Part shown: piece after piece, positions 26,454 through 35,513 of the stretch | Layout: every line of letters begins with the position of its first letter | Numbering within the stretch: the stretch's first letter is position 1 | Assembly: GCA_013390605.1 (NCBI GenBank) | Contig: JACAUB010000001.1 | Coordinates: 284,495 to 348,494, forward strand | Length of the DNA stretch: 64,000 bases | From: Bacteroidota bacterium | GTDB taxonomy: Bacteria; Bacteroidota; Bacteroidia; Bacteroidales; Cfx3-03 | Reading direction: 5' to 3' | Position numbers and translations under genes: made by a program | The notes under the pieces: generated by a model | The model's database searches: none | Told to the model about the DNA's origin: nothing | Seen by the model: only the letters and a program-made list of their open reading frames with translations

Positions 26454-26848
26454 TTAGATTTTCACTGAGTATTTCTGACAATAATAATAAATAACTGGTA
26501 GAAGTTAAATATCCAATTCTTGAAAATGAGTCAACCATTTAGTTATTAATCTTAATAGCTTGAATAAATAGTAGCGTTAAAAATGCAAGATTTGCGGTAA
26601 TTTAATTCTTAAAGATTGACTGCTATTGTGAAAGTGAAAGTAAAAACCAATGCAAAAATACGTTAGAATTGATTGTTGAGTTCATAAAAAAACAGACCAG
26701 AAACCTAATGGTCCGGCCTGTTTTCTTATGAGCTCAATAATCTTATTTTGAGTTACTTGATTTGTATGGGCTCCAGATAGAAGCAACGATTACATTGCTT
26801 CTATCTGTGTTTTTTTGTAAAGAGACTTTACGGAATATTGCAAGATTC
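26454..26848. other. Convergent intergenic region with two hairpins
   Basis: No gene. About 26687-26735 holds an imperfect hairpin (AAACAGACC...GGCCTGTTTT), and a strong terminator lies at 26774-26815. The first 230 bp are featureless AT-rich sequence. Confidence 0.6.
26774..26815 (+). terminator. Terminator between GH38 and GH92 genes
   Basis: CAGATAGAAGCAA (26774-26786) and TTGCTTCTATCTG (26795-26807) pair perfectly with an 8-nt loop, followed by a T7 run on the plus strand. Confidence 0.88.
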
Positions 26849-29140
26849 TTAGTATCTTGACTTAGGTCGGTTGTTTACCTGACTGCCAAAAAGAACATTA
26901 GGTTTACTTCCCATGTAGATTTTTAAAGTCCCGCCTTTGATGATGTCATCATGGAAAATATAGCTGCGGTCATATTTTTTACCATTCAATTCAACGTGTT
27001 GAATATAAATGTTTTCGGAGCTATTATTCACGGCTTCTACAGTAAATGTTTTGCCTTCAGACAGTTGAATGGATGCCTTGTCGAATAGTGGACTTCCTAA
27101 AACGTAAGCACCATTTGCAGGAAAAACAGGATAAAAACCAAGTGATGAGAAGATATACCAGGCACTCATCTGTCCACAATCTTCATTTCCGCTTACACCA
27201 TCAGGATCGGCATGATACATTTCGCTGAGGATATAACGTACCTTTTGAGCTGTTTTCCATTGTTGACCTACGTAACTGTAAAGATAAGTTGTATGGTGTC
27301 CGGGTTCATTTCCATGTGCGTATTGGCCAATCAGTCCTGCGATATCAGGAGGCGCTTGTGGATCGTATTCTGCTTTTATGGAAAACAAAGAATCCAGCTT
27401 TATCTGGAATGCTTTATCTCCACCCAATAGATGAACCAACCCCTCTACATCCTGTGGAACTAGCCACGTATATTGCCAATTGTTACCTTCACTCAAATCA
27501 TTAATCCATGGATGTGATGATTTTACCGGATTAAATACGGGGTTCCATGTGCCATCTGCTCTCTTTCCACGAAAGAATTTAGTTGCAGGATCAAAGTAAA
27601 GTCGGTAGTTCTGAGAGCGCTTCAGATAATATGCAGCATCTTCAGTCTTGCCCATTTTCTTAGCCATGAGCGATACACTGCCATCGCTGATTGAATACTC
27701 CATTGCCTTGGCTACAGATTCAGGTACTTTATCGGAAGGAATATATTGTAGTTTCTTCGCGTATTTCAAACCGAGCTCATCCCGTAACGTAGATCCCTTT
27801 ACTGCTTCGTAAGCCAATGCCGGATCGAATCCCTTAATTCCTTTCAGATATGCTTCTGCAACAACCTGAACGCCACTCATGCCAGGCATGCATTCTGTTT
27901 CACAACCCTGTAGATGCCATATTGGTAATCTCCCCTGTTGCTGATAGATGGCTAGCATAGAGCTAACCATATCACCGACCCTCTGGGGTTGAATGATGGT
28001 GTATAAAGGATGGATAGCTCTGTAGGTATCCCATAAAGAAAATACAGTGTAATTATTAAAGGATGCTTTATTATATACTTTTTTATCCGTACCCCGATAA
28101 TCACCATTATGATCATTAAATAAGGATGGATCTATCATTGTATGATACAAGGCGGTATAAAATATTTTCTTATCAGTTTCATTTTTAGTTTGTACCTGAA
28201 TCTTATTCAACTCCTTGTTCCATTTCTCATCTGCAGCATCCGCAACTTTTTTGAAGTCCCATTCAGGAATTTCAGCCTTTATGTTGGCAAGTGCATTGTC
28301 TGAACTGACGGGTGAAATACCGACTTTCAGCTTTAAAGTAGCAGGAGGAGTGTCAAAACTGATTAATCCCTTGATGGATTTGCTCTGTCCACTTTTTCCA
28401 CTCAACAATGTATTGTCATCATAAATGTTAAAATGTTTAACAGGTTCTGAAAAGCAAATAGCAAAATACAAACGCTGGTCATTAGCCCATCCTTTCGAGA
28501 TGCGATAACCCTTAATCGTATAATCATCTGTTTGCTCAATGTATGTATCCGTTGCCTCATCATCGATTCCTTCTTTCAAATCAATAATAATGTGTGCTTC
28601 TTTGGAGTCATTAAAATGGTATTGGTGAAATCCGACTCTTTCTGACGCAGTGAGTTCGGCATCAATTTTATAATCATCAAGTCGAACGGAATAATATCCA
28701 GGCCTTACTTTTTCATATTTGTGTGAATAGTGTGATGCATAACCAAGTTCAGGATGCTCTTGTGTTCCTTTATCGGTTTTAACAGCACCCGTAAATGGCA
28801 TGATTAGTATATCTCCAAGATCACTGCACCCAGTTCCGCTTAGATGGGTATGTGAAAAGCCAATCATTATGCTATCAGAATAATGGTAGCCTGAACACCA
28901 GTCCCAGCCCTTAGGAATATTGTTAGGTCCTAATTGTACAGCACCAAAAGGAACACTGGCACCTACAAATACATGTCCATGGCCTCCAGAACCAATAATA
29001 GGGTCTACAAATGATGTTAGAGGTTGAGCTTTTACTCCAGACTTTGTCTGTGAAACTGGCTTTTTATTTTGCGAGAATGTCGTAGAGATCAAACTCGTTA
29101 CAACCAAAAAGCTGATTAATAATTTTTTAATGGTAGTCAT
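26849..29140 (-). CDS. GH92 family alpha-mannosidase
   Basis: A 763-aa exported enzyme (signal MTTIKKLLISFLVVTSLIST). GH92 landmarks: N-terminal FVDPIIGSGGHGHVFVGASVPFGAVQLGP, then WDWCSGYHYSD and GFSHTHLSGTGC in the beta-sandwich, then an (alpha/alpha)6 domain with GNEDCGQMSAWYIFSSLGFYPV near residue 650, whose Glu is the catalytic acid in the family; calcium dependence is expected. GH92 enzymes are inverting exo-alpha-mannosidases. It follows the alginate-lyase-fold gene by 50 bp on the same strand, so the two form an operon. With GH38 it gives the cluster two alpha-mannosidases of unlike mechanism. Confidence 0.95.
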   Translation of the reverse strand: MTTIKKLLISFLVVTSLISTTFSQNKKPVSQTKSGVKAQPLTSFVDPIIGSGGHGHVFVGASVPFGAVQLGPNNIPKGWDWCSGYHYSDSIMIGFSHTHLSGTGCSDLGDILIMPFTGAVKTDKGTQEHPELGYASHYSHKYEKVRPGYYSVRLDDYKIDAELTASERVGFHQYHFNDSKEAHIIIDLKEGIDDEATDTYIEQTDDYTIKGYRISKGWANDQRLYFAICFSEPVKHFNIYDDNTLLSGKSGQSKSIKGLISFDTPPATLKLKVGISPVSSDNALANIKAEIPEWDFKKVADAADEKWNKELNKIQVQTKNETDKKIFYTALYHTMIDPSLFNDHNGDYRGTDKKVYNKASFNNYTVFSLWDTYRAIHPLYTIIQPQRVGDMVSSMLAIYQQQGRLPIWHLQGCETECMPGMSGVQVVAEAYLKGIKGFDPALAYEAVKGSTLRDELGLKYAKKLQYIPSDKVPESVAKAMEYSISDGSVSLMAKKMGKTEDAAYYLKRSQNYRLYFDPATKFFRGKRADGTWNPVFNPVKSSHPWINDLSEGNNWQYTWLVPQDVEGLVHLLGGDKAFQIKLDSLFSIKAEYDPQAPPDIAGLIGQYAHGNEPGHHTTYLYSYVGQQWKTAQKVRYILSEMYHADPDGVSGNEDCGQMSAWYIFSSLGFYPVFPANGAYVLGSPLFDKASIQLSEGKTFTVEAVNNSSENIYIQHVELNGKKYDRSYIFHDDIIKGGTLKIYMGSKPNVLFGSQVNNRPKSRY

Positions 29141-29190
29141 GTTGAAAGTTAAGTATCTGATGAATATTATAGATAAATAGAATCACAAAC

Positions 29191-30348
29191 TTACTTAATA
29201 AATTCTTTCATAGTTTGGTATCCGTGTAAAGAAAGTGGCATCAAGGTAGGAAATGTCCATGCAAAATGGTGCTTAGTATAACTGAGTGGACGATGGGGTG
29301 CAACATACTTGAGATATTGAGGGTCATTATAAATGCCGGTCATGGCATCTATTAGGTTTGCCGGCCAAAAAGCACTCACGGGGAAGCTTGTTCCCGGGAC
29401 TCCTTGTGCCGGATTATCAAACCATTTCCACTCTTTAGGATGCTGGTTGTAATATAAGAGATAGTCTAGCGCTGTTTTAATGGAGCGGTTGTCTTTTTGC
29501 ATAGCAAAAATATTCTCTCCCGTAGTATTGTATACCACCCATGCGGTAGCTGTAATAGGGGCCAATGAAAAATAAGTATACCAAATGCCATTGGCTCCAC
29601 GTCGGGTCTCTTCAGGCATATGTCCATCATCGGCAATCTTATCAAAAAGGTCTGATTTAATGAGCCTGATATTCTCATTCATCTCCTTCTCATCATCTAA
29701 ATAATAGGCTGATAGAGCGGATCCCAACCTTCCCCAGTCTGCCCAGTTGTTTTTACGATTACGAATTTCATTGCTCGCCTTTTGATAGACATTTATAATC
29801 CATTGTGAGAAAAGTTGTTTGTCATTTTTTTTCCACCCCTTGTAATCACGCATTAGCTCGGCTGCAATGATCATTGCTGTTCCGGAATAGCATGTAACTA
29901 ATGGACCATCACTTTCGGAATACTTCTTATTGATAGAGCCCCAGGCGTTCATAAAATATAAAGCCCGGTTTGCATATCTCTTATCTCCTGTCAGCTGCCA
30001 TGCTAATGCACAAGCGTATGCATTAAAAGCGTCTGTTTGAAAACCTAACGAGTTTCTGCGATGTTCGAGTGGTTTAACATAATATCCAGGGACGCTAAAA
30101 TCTGCAAGTGCATGATGTTCTTTAATGAAAGCGGAATCAGTATTTTTTATTAGATCGTTGAAGGCTGTGTAAAACGGTTCGTTTTTGAGCTTAATTTGTT
30201 GCTTTACAAAATCTATCTGTGTTTTTGGGTGCATCCCCCCGGGATGTTTAAAAGCCAAAAGAGATTGTGTAAATGTGGAAAGGCTAATAATTAGTAAAAG
30301 CAGTTTTAGTTTTGAGCTAAGCCAGTTTGTTTTTGATCCAGTCATCAT
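29191..30348 (-). CDS. Alginate-lyase-fold protein (PL38/PL5-like)
   Basis: A 385-aa secreted protein, signal segment LKLLLLIISLSTFTQSLLA. Landmarks of the alginate lyase (alpha/alpha)-barrel fold: HPGGMH (35-40), a CYSGTAMIIAAELM helix, NNWADWGRLGSA (200-211) and DGHMPEETRRGANGIWYTYFSLAPI (241-265), matching the DG-x-P-x-E-x-x-R signature and catalytic Asn/His/Tyr region. Family members cleave alginate (PL5) or beta-1,4-glucuronan (PL38); the PL38-like reading is favoured because the neighbours are mannosidases, but that is inference. It is preceded by a terminator and an operator-like palindrome, so it likely starts its own transcript with GH92. Confidence 0.78.
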   Translation of the reverse strand: MMTGSKTNWLSSKLKLLLLIISLSTFTQSLLAFKHPGGMHPKTQIDFVKQQIKLKNEPFYTAFNDLIKNTDSAFIKEHHALADFSVPGYYVKPLEHRRNSLGFQTDAFNAYACALAWQLTGDKRYANRALYFMNAWGSINKKYSESDGPLVTCYSGTAMIIAAELMRDYKGWKKNDKQLFSQWIINVYQKASNEIRNRKNNWADWGRLGSALSAYYLDDEKEMNENIRLIKSDLFDKIADDGHMPEETRRGANGIWYTYFSLAPITATAWVVYNTTGENIFAMQKDNRSIKTALDYLLYYNQHPKEWKWFDNPAQGVPGTSFPVSAFWPANLIDAMTGIYNDPQYLKYVAPHRPLSYTKHHFAWTFPTLMPLSLHGYQTMKEFIK

Positions 30349-30370
30349 TTAATAATTTTAATATGTTGAT

Positions 30371-30387
30371 ACAAATATCGTATTTGT
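30371..30387. promoter_or_regulatory. Operator-like palindrome upstream of the lyase gene
   Basis: ACAAATA (30371-30377), TCG, TATTTGT (30381-30387): a perfect 7-bp inverted repeat with a 3-bp spacer, 23-39 bp upstream of the lyase start codon. The size suits a dimeric repressor site. Confidence 0.45.
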
Positions 30388-30392
30388 TAAAG

Positions 30393-30422
30393 AAAGAGCC
30401 ACTCGTTTTGGAGTGGCTCTTT
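30393..30422 (-). terminator. Terminator of the GH31 gene
   Basis: AAAGAGCCACTC (30393-30404) and GAGTGGCTCTTT (30411-30422) pair perfectly with a 6-nt loop. On the minus strand a T-rich tract follows. It separates GH31 from the lyase-GH92 operon. Confidence 0.82.
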
Positions 30423-30432
30423 TGTAGGATAT

Positions 30433-32571
30433 TTATTTTGTCATAAAGTTCCACTTAAACTCACTATACGACCATAGTGAAACGCCCTTTGGAATGGTTA
30501 CAGTGCCTTTTAGTTTTCCTGATTTATCTTTTGAGACTTTTAACGACACTCGGGCAAACTTTCCTTTTTCGTAGTCAAAGCTGACACCATCATCATCGTA
30601 AAGATTAAAAGATGACTCTTTTTGTCCGTATACTCTTACCTCAACCGGAAGTTTTTCTGTGCCGATTTTTGTAACAGCTGGCATCATTGGAATGATTCCG
30701 CCATCTTTTACATAAACAGGTATTATATCCAGCCCTGGCGTTACAGTGATCACTTCACCTTCACCCACAAACTTGCCGGTATAGAAATCATACCATTTGC
30801 CTTGTGGTAGGATTACCTTTCTGGTTTGCTGTCCGGTGAACAGCGGCGCTACTAATAAATACTCACCAACCATAAACTGATCTTTTACTTCGCTCTTCAG
30901 CGCCATTGCATAAGGATTCTCTGTTGAGCTGAGTTGTCCTTGTGTGATGGTGTTTTGTGGTGTAAATCCATCTTCAAGGTTCATAGCCCTGATGGGAGGT
31001 GTTCCATCGAAAGCATAATCGGCATAGCTGGTATACAGATAGGGGATAAGCCGCATGCGAAGACTGGCGATATCTTGCACTTGTTTTTCGACTTCGGGGA
31101 AGCTCCACGGCTTGGTGCCATCTGACCATGCATTGATCATAGCAATCGGAGAGAAGCAAACGGTTTGCATCCTACGTAACCATTCTTCTGCAGTTTTAGA
31201 ACTACGTACTTCAGGCGTCCATAGCACACCAATAAATGAACTATTGATTAATGCTGTGATGAAATCTGGGTGACTGTAGTAGTCGTTGTAGATCACGTAG
31301 GGAAAAGAAGAAGCTCCTGCATTAGAACCACGCACCAATCCATAGGTACGTGTATTCTGTTTGTGATATAGATCGGCGGTCATCTTTTGCATCATCATAG
31401 CATAGAGTGAGCGCATCTGTTCTGCCGGTATGCCTGATGGAAAGAGCGTTACATCAGGCCATAGCCAATTGTCGAATCCATCATTCTCATCCATCTTAAA
31501 ACCACTTACGCCCTTGCCTATTGTGTGTTTCATGAAATGGTCGCCAATAATTTTGTTTGTTTCAGCCATCGCATAGTCAGGAACTACACCACACCAAACA
31601 GTGTGTGTGGCTGTATAAGGAAGAATTTTATCATAAAGCTCCCCATCGGGCGAGACATAGGGATTTAACCAAAGGTTGATGTTGATTCCTTTCTGCTTCA
31701 TCTCAGTGAGAAATCCTGAAGGATTTGGAAAACGACTTTTATCCCATTCATAGGTGCAAGGGTATGCTCTACTCTGCCAGCCAGGCTCAAGTCCTATTAC
31801 AGTTAAAGGGAATTTATGCTGTTCGTACTGATACACCTCTTCTGCAACCTGTTTATCAGTATAGAGTGTTGGGGTACGATGCCAGAAGCCTAATCCCCAT
31901 TTTGGAGGTAAACATCCTCCACCATTATAGAGGTTGTATCTGCGCACTGCATCAAGCATGCTAGGTCCACCGAATACAATGATCTCTGCTCCCTCAGCTG
32001 GAACCAACATTTCCAGATTATCAGAATAAGGTGCAGCGCTCCACTTTTTGTCTGTATTGCGATCACGGACTTCCGGAGGGTTTTTACTATCTTTTCGAAC
32101 AGCTGTACCTACCCAAACGTCGATATAACGAGCAGCATTAATCAAAACGCCATATCCACTAGATGAAATATAAAGTGGCACAGGAGCATGAGTCCGGCCG
32201 TTATCCTGTCCGCCATAATGATCTACATGAAGTCGCATGATACGACCTCTTTGTTCTACGGTTTTGAAATTTAAACCCAGACCAAAAATCTTCTCATCTT
32301 TTGTAAGTGGAAAGCGGAGATAGGTTTTCCCATCACGTACAATGGCTGATATCTCATCTTTAGGAAGCGGAAAATCGACGCTTGCCATTGTGCTCAGTCG
32401 TTCTGTTTTGGGTTGAATACCTGCTACGGTATAAAAGTTAACTTTATCGGGAGTGCCGACTTTAGCCGACCAGACTCCTGCAGCGATTTGATTCCACTGT
32501 AGTGGAGCTTGTGCCATTATTGTTAAGAATGGCGCAGACATTAGAAATACAAGAAGTATGATTTTTTGCAT
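30433..32571 (-). CDS. GH31 family alpha-glycosidase
   Basis: A 712-aa exported enzyme (signal MQKIILLVFLMSAPFLTIMA). The N-terminal beta-sandwich (about 25-215, GLGLNFKTVEQRG) precedes the barrel with GLEPGWQSR (260-268), the nucleophile strand SGFKMDENDG (Asp361) and the acid strand VIYNDYYSH (Asp430), then a beta-sandwich end (EYLLVAPLF, PQGKWYDFYTG). GH31 includes alpha-glucosidases, alpha-xylosidases and alpha-galactosidases; the wide DENDG loop and the absence of the usual WIDMNEP make a plain alpha-glucosidase less likely, so substrate is left open. It lies downstream of the kinase gene on the same strand, with its own -7 box. Confidence 0.9.
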   Translation of the reverse strand: MQKIILLVFLMSAPFLTIMAQAPLQWNQIAAGVWSAKVGTPDKVNFYTVAGIQPKTERLSTMASVDFPLPKDEISAIVRDGKTYLRFPLTKDEKIFGLGLNFKTVEQRGRIMRLHVDHYGGQDNGRTHAPVPLYISSSGYGVLINAARYIDVWVGTAVRKDSKNPPEVRDRNTDKKWSAAPYSDNLEMLVPAEGAEIIVFGGPSMLDAVRRYNLYNGGGCLPPKWGLGFWHRTPTLYTDKQVAEEVYQYEQHKFPLTVIGLEPGWQSRAYPCTYEWDKSRFPNPSGFLTEMKQKGININLWLNPYVSPDGELYDKILPYTATHTVWCGVVPDYAMAETNKIIGDHFMKHTIGKGVSGFKMDENDGFDNWLWPDVTLFPSGIPAEQMRSLYAMMMQKMTADLYHKQNTRTYGLVRGSNAGASSFPYVIYNDYYSHPDFITALINSSFIGVLWTPEVRSSKTAEEWLRRMQTVCFSPIAMINAWSDGTKPWSFPEVEKQVQDIASLRMRLIPYLYTSYADYAFDGTPPIRAMNLEDGFTPQNTITQGQLSSTENPYAMALKSEVKDQFMVGEYLLVAPLFTGQQTRKVILPQGKWYDFYTGKFVGEGEVITVTPGLDIIPVYVKDGGIIPMMPAVTKIGTEKLPVEVRVYGQKESSFNLYDDDGVSFDYEKGKFARVSLKVSKDKSGKLKGTVTIPKGVSLWSYSEFKWNFMTK

Positions 32572-32607
32572 TGACAGAGAATATTTGATTTGTTGATTTA
32601 AGTTTTA

Positions 32608-32615
32608 CAAAAATA
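32608..32615 (-). promoter_or_regulatory. -7 box of the GH31 gene
   Basis: On the minus strand TATTTTTG matches TAnnTTTG exactly, 36 bp before the start codon. No convincing TTTG -33 element is seen at standard spacing. Confidence 0.5.
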
Positions 32616-32651
32616 GTGTGTCTCTTATAAAAAGATAATGAGCGGTTAGAA

Positions 32652-34004
32652 CTATAGCTCCAGTGTAAAGATTGTACCATCGGTGGGGGTCGAAACAACA
32701 TCGATTGATCCCTTATGCTGTTTTAATATTTGCCGGGAGAGACTAAGGCCAATTCCTGATCCATTCTCTTTTGTAGTAAAGAAAGGAATAAATATTTTCT
32801 CTTGTAGTTCCATAGGAATAAGTGGTCCGTTGTTTGAAACCTTTATGATGATACGGTTGCCTTTATTTTTTGAAATGGAAAGTTTGATCTTACGACCTGT
32901 TTCAATTTGAAGTAATGAATCAATTGCGTTATTTACCAGATTAACGATAACCTGATTGATTAGATTCTTATCTGCCGTAATGAATTGAAGATGCGGTTCT
33001 ATTTCTATCTCAAATTCAATATGGTTGGTTACTATCTTTTCTGTAAACAATATTCTGAGTTGTTCAATCCACTCATTGATAGAGAACAATCGTAGGACTG
33101 GATTCGGAATCTTTGTTAGGCGGCGGTAACTATTCACAAAGTTCATGAGCCCCTCCCCCTGCTCTTCAATGGCTTTTAGTCCCTGTACTGTTGTATTTAC
33201 AATTACTTCGTTTACATCTAATGGTTTCACAGGTTCCCCATCTTTGATATAGAAATCGTATAAGGTCTTCGATATTGAAGTGAGCGGTGCAATTGAGTTC
33301 ATGATTTCATGAGTTAGAATGCTAATCAGTTTCTGATACGATTCGAGCTCTTTCTCATCAAGTTCCTGACGGATATCCTGAATAGAGATCAGCTTTAACA
33401 TATGTTCTTCGTTTCTGATTTCGGATGCGCTGAATAAGAGGAGCTGGGCTGAATCGTTAAGAATATTTTTAAAGGTAATGGCCTGGCCTGGTACCACATT
33501 GCAAAGTACATTATAGAAAGCCTCATTCTTAATCCGCAACAGCTTCATATTTGTTGATGCCGAAGAGATACCTGCATATTGACAGGTTATTTCATTGATG
33601 AGTTCAATTTCATTATGCTCATTAAGAACAACAATACCTGTTGCTGATTGCTGGATAAGAGCTTTATAGTACTTCTCTTTGTATTCATTGCGCAACTTTA
33701 TCTGTTGAATATGCTTATTCAGGTTGTTCATTCCTTCATATAGCGCTTGTAATGACTTGTTTTTTGACGACTGAAAAGTCAGTGTTGTATCATTGTTACG
33801 GGCAGCCTCGAAGAATAGTGCAATGGTTTTGTTGGTCTGTGTATATATTTTTATAAGCCGGAACAGATAGATCAAATCAAATAGGAGAAGTAGTACGGTA
33901 TAGAGATATTGTTCTCTGAGAAAGAAAAAGCCCGCCCCAAATGAGAAAAGAATGAGGATAAGTACGATTAGTACTATTCTACCTATAGATCCTTTAGATA
34001 CCAT
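32652..34004 (-). CDS. Sensor histidine kinase of an NtrC-type pair
   Basis: A 450-aa membrane kinase. Two N-terminal TM helices (about 10-28 and 34-50) with almost no periplasmic loop suggest sensing in the membrane or cytoplasm. A PAS-like region (about 112-210, ATGIVVLNEHNEIELIN) follows, then the phospho-acceptor His232 in LISILTHEIMNSIAP, the N box NQVIVNLVNNAIDSLL (about 335-350) and the G box ENGSGIGLSL. The HEIMNSIAPL box is typical of the NtrY-like kinases that partner sigma-54 regulators in Bacteroidota. Its start overlaps the 3' end of the regulator gene by 11 bp. Confidence 0.9.
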   Translation of the reverse strand: MVSKGSIGRIVLIVLILILFSFGAGFFFLREQYLYTVLLLLFDLIYLFRLIKIYTQTNKTIALFFEAARNNDTTLTFQSSKNKSLQALYEGMNNLNKHIQQIKLRNEYKEKYYKALIQQSATGIVVLNEHNEIELINEITCQYAGISSASTNMKLLRIKNEAFYNVLCNVVPGQAITFKNILNDSAQLLLFSASEIRNEEHMLKLISIQDIRQELDEKELESYQKLISILTHEIMNSIAPLTSISKTLYDFYIKDGEPVKPLDVNEVIVNTTVQGLKAIEEQGEGLMNFVNSYRRLTKIPNPVLRLFSINEWIEQLRILFTEKIVTNHIEFEIEIEPHLQFITADKNLINQVIVNLVNNAIDSLLQIETGRKIKLSISKNKGNRIIIKVSNNGPLIPMELQEKIFIPFFTTKENGSGIGLSLSRQILKQHKGSIDVVSTPTDGTIFTLEL

Positions 34005-35355
34005 ATTTCTTGACTTTATTATAGAGTGTTGGGCGTGTTATTCCAAGTTGATTTGCTACTGCAGTCATGTTTTGTCCATGACGATTGAGTGCACTGATAA
34101 TCATCTTCTTTTCCATTTCGTCAAGTGTCTCGTCATGGTGAGAGAAGTCGTTTGGATCGTAACCAAATACAAAATCGTTTGCGGTTAACATATTTTCATC
34201 AGAGAGGATAACTGCCTTTTCGATGGTGTGTTGTAGTTCTCTGATATTTCCAGGCCATGTATTAGATTTCAATTTTTCGATAGCCGATGGGGCAAGTTGA
34301 AGTGCTGACTTATTGTATTTTTTGCCGTAAATGTTGAGGTAAAAATTCGCAATATCTTCGATGTCGTCGACCCGCTCGCGAAGAGAGGGTAGGGGAATCG
34401 TAATTGTATTAATCCGATAGAGCAGGTCTTGTCTAAATTGCCCATCTGCAACCATCTGCTGAAGGTTTTTATTGGTAGCACAAATTAAACGGATATTGAA
34501 AGGCTGTTCTTTGTTTGATCCAACTGGTGTAACAATTCGTGTTTGTAAAACAGTTAGTAATTTAGATTGCAAATGAAGCGGGATATTGCCAATTTCATCC
34601 AGAAAAAGTGTTCCTTTTGAAGCCAATACAAATTTGCCTGTACGATCTTCAAGGGCATTGGTGAAAGCGCCTTTCTTATGTCCAAATAACTCACTCTCAA
34701 ATAGTGTTTCGGTCAATGAAGAAAGATCGACCATTACAAAAAGCTCTTTATTTCTTTCTGAAAGTCGATGTATCTCTTTAGCAATTAGCTCTTTTCCGGT
34801 TCCATTTTCACCAGTAATCAAGATATTCGCATCTGTTTTTGAAACCTTATTGACCAGTTGCATAATGCCTTGCATGGCATGACTCTTTCCAATGATCAAT
34901 CCTGATCCCTGGTTCAGTTCTCGTTTTATAGATTGTTCTCTTGTCTTAAGATCAACTATTTCGGCACTTGATTTACGTAAACGGTAGGCTGCTTTGAGTG
35001 TTGCCTTCAACTTCTCGTTTTCCCAGGGTTTTAATACGAAGTCGGTGGCCCCCTCTTTTAATGCCTTTACTGCAAGCTCTACATCTCCATAGGCCGTGAA
35101 CATGATGACTTCGACTTCAGGAAATTGTTTTTTTATCTCTTTTAACCAATACAATCCTTCGTTTCCGGTATTCACACCAGCCGTGAAGTTCATATCGAGT
35201 AAAACTACATCATAATTAGTCAGTTTCAGCTCATTTATCAGACGATTGGGACTGGAAATAGTCTGTACTACTTCGAATTCGAACTGAAGAAACAGGTTTA
35301 GCGCATTGAGGATTTTTTTATTATCGTCGGCTATTAACAACTTTCCCTGTTTCAT
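33994..35355 (-). CDS. NtrC-family sigma-54-dependent response regulator
   Basis: A 453-aa regulator with three domains: receiver (1-120, Asp10/Asp11, phospho-acceptor Asp54 in LLDMNF, Lys109), AAA+ (about 150-385, Walker A GENGTGKE at 182-189), and a C-terminal Fis-type helix-turn-helix (MTAVANQLGITRPTLYNKVKKYGI). The sigma-54 contact loop reads GAFTNA (229-234) instead of GAFTGA, a Gly-to-Asn change at the fifth position; the essential Thr remains. It is divergent to the TPR gene and efflux operon, each with a sigma-54-type promoter, so these are its likely targets. Confidence 0.93.
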   Translation of the reverse strand: MKQGKLLIADDNKKILNALNLFLQFEFEVVQTISSPNRLINELKLTNYDVVLLDMNFTAGVNTGNEGLYWLKEIKKQFPEVEVIMFTAYGDVELAVKALKEGATDFVLKPWENEKLKATLKAAYRLRKSSAEIVDLKTREQSIKRELNQGSGLIIGKSHAMQGIMQLVNKVSKTDANILITGENGTGKELIAKEIHRLSERNKELFVMVDLSSLTETLFESELFGHKKGAFTNALEDRTGKFVLASKGTLFLDEIGNIPLHLQSKLLTVLQTRIVTPVGSNKEQPFNIRLICATNKNLQQMVADGQFRQDLLYRINTITIPLPSLRERVDDIEDIANFYLNIYGKKYNKSALQLAPSAIEKLKSNTWPGNIRELQHTIEKAVILSDENMLTANDFVFGYDPNDFSHHDETLDEMEKKMIISALNRHGQNMTAVANQLGITRPTLYNKVKKYGI

Positions 35356-35390
35356 TTTTAGTAGGATTTATAAAACAAAACTAAAGAATA

Positions 35391-35420
35391 TTTACACATA
35401 AGCGTAAAAAATAATTACAC
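35391..35420 (+). promoter_or_regulatory. Candidate activator site upstream of the TPR gene
   Basis: TTTAC (35391-35395) and GTAAA (35404-35408) form an inverted repeat in TTTACACATAAGCGTAAA, and TTACAC recurs at 35415. It lies 55-85 bp upstream of the -24 GG, normal for NtrC-type enhancers. A similar site precedes the efflux operon. Confidence 0.45.
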
Positions 35421-35472
35421 TTAAAAAATTGTGATATTTTTTATAGATAAGGTAGTCAGTTGGTTATCGTTA

Positions 35473-35488
35473 TTGGCATATTGTTGGC
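35473..35488 (+). promoter_or_regulatory. Sigma-54 (-24/-12) promoter of the TPR gene
   Basis: TTGGCATATTGTTGGC has GG (35475-35476), exactly 10 bases, then GC (35487-35488), the invariant sigma-54 spacing. Transcription would start near 35500, which rules out the longer frame beginning at 35460 and supports ATG 35514. Confidence 0.65.
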
Positions 35489-35513
35489 TCAAGATGTTTC
35501 AAATTATACACTC

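Noticed and set aside
35460..35513. N-terminal extension of the TPR protein
   Set aside because: It would be translated through the -24/-12 element. ATG 35514 gives a normal membrane anchor (MKKYRYFIVDVLLLG).
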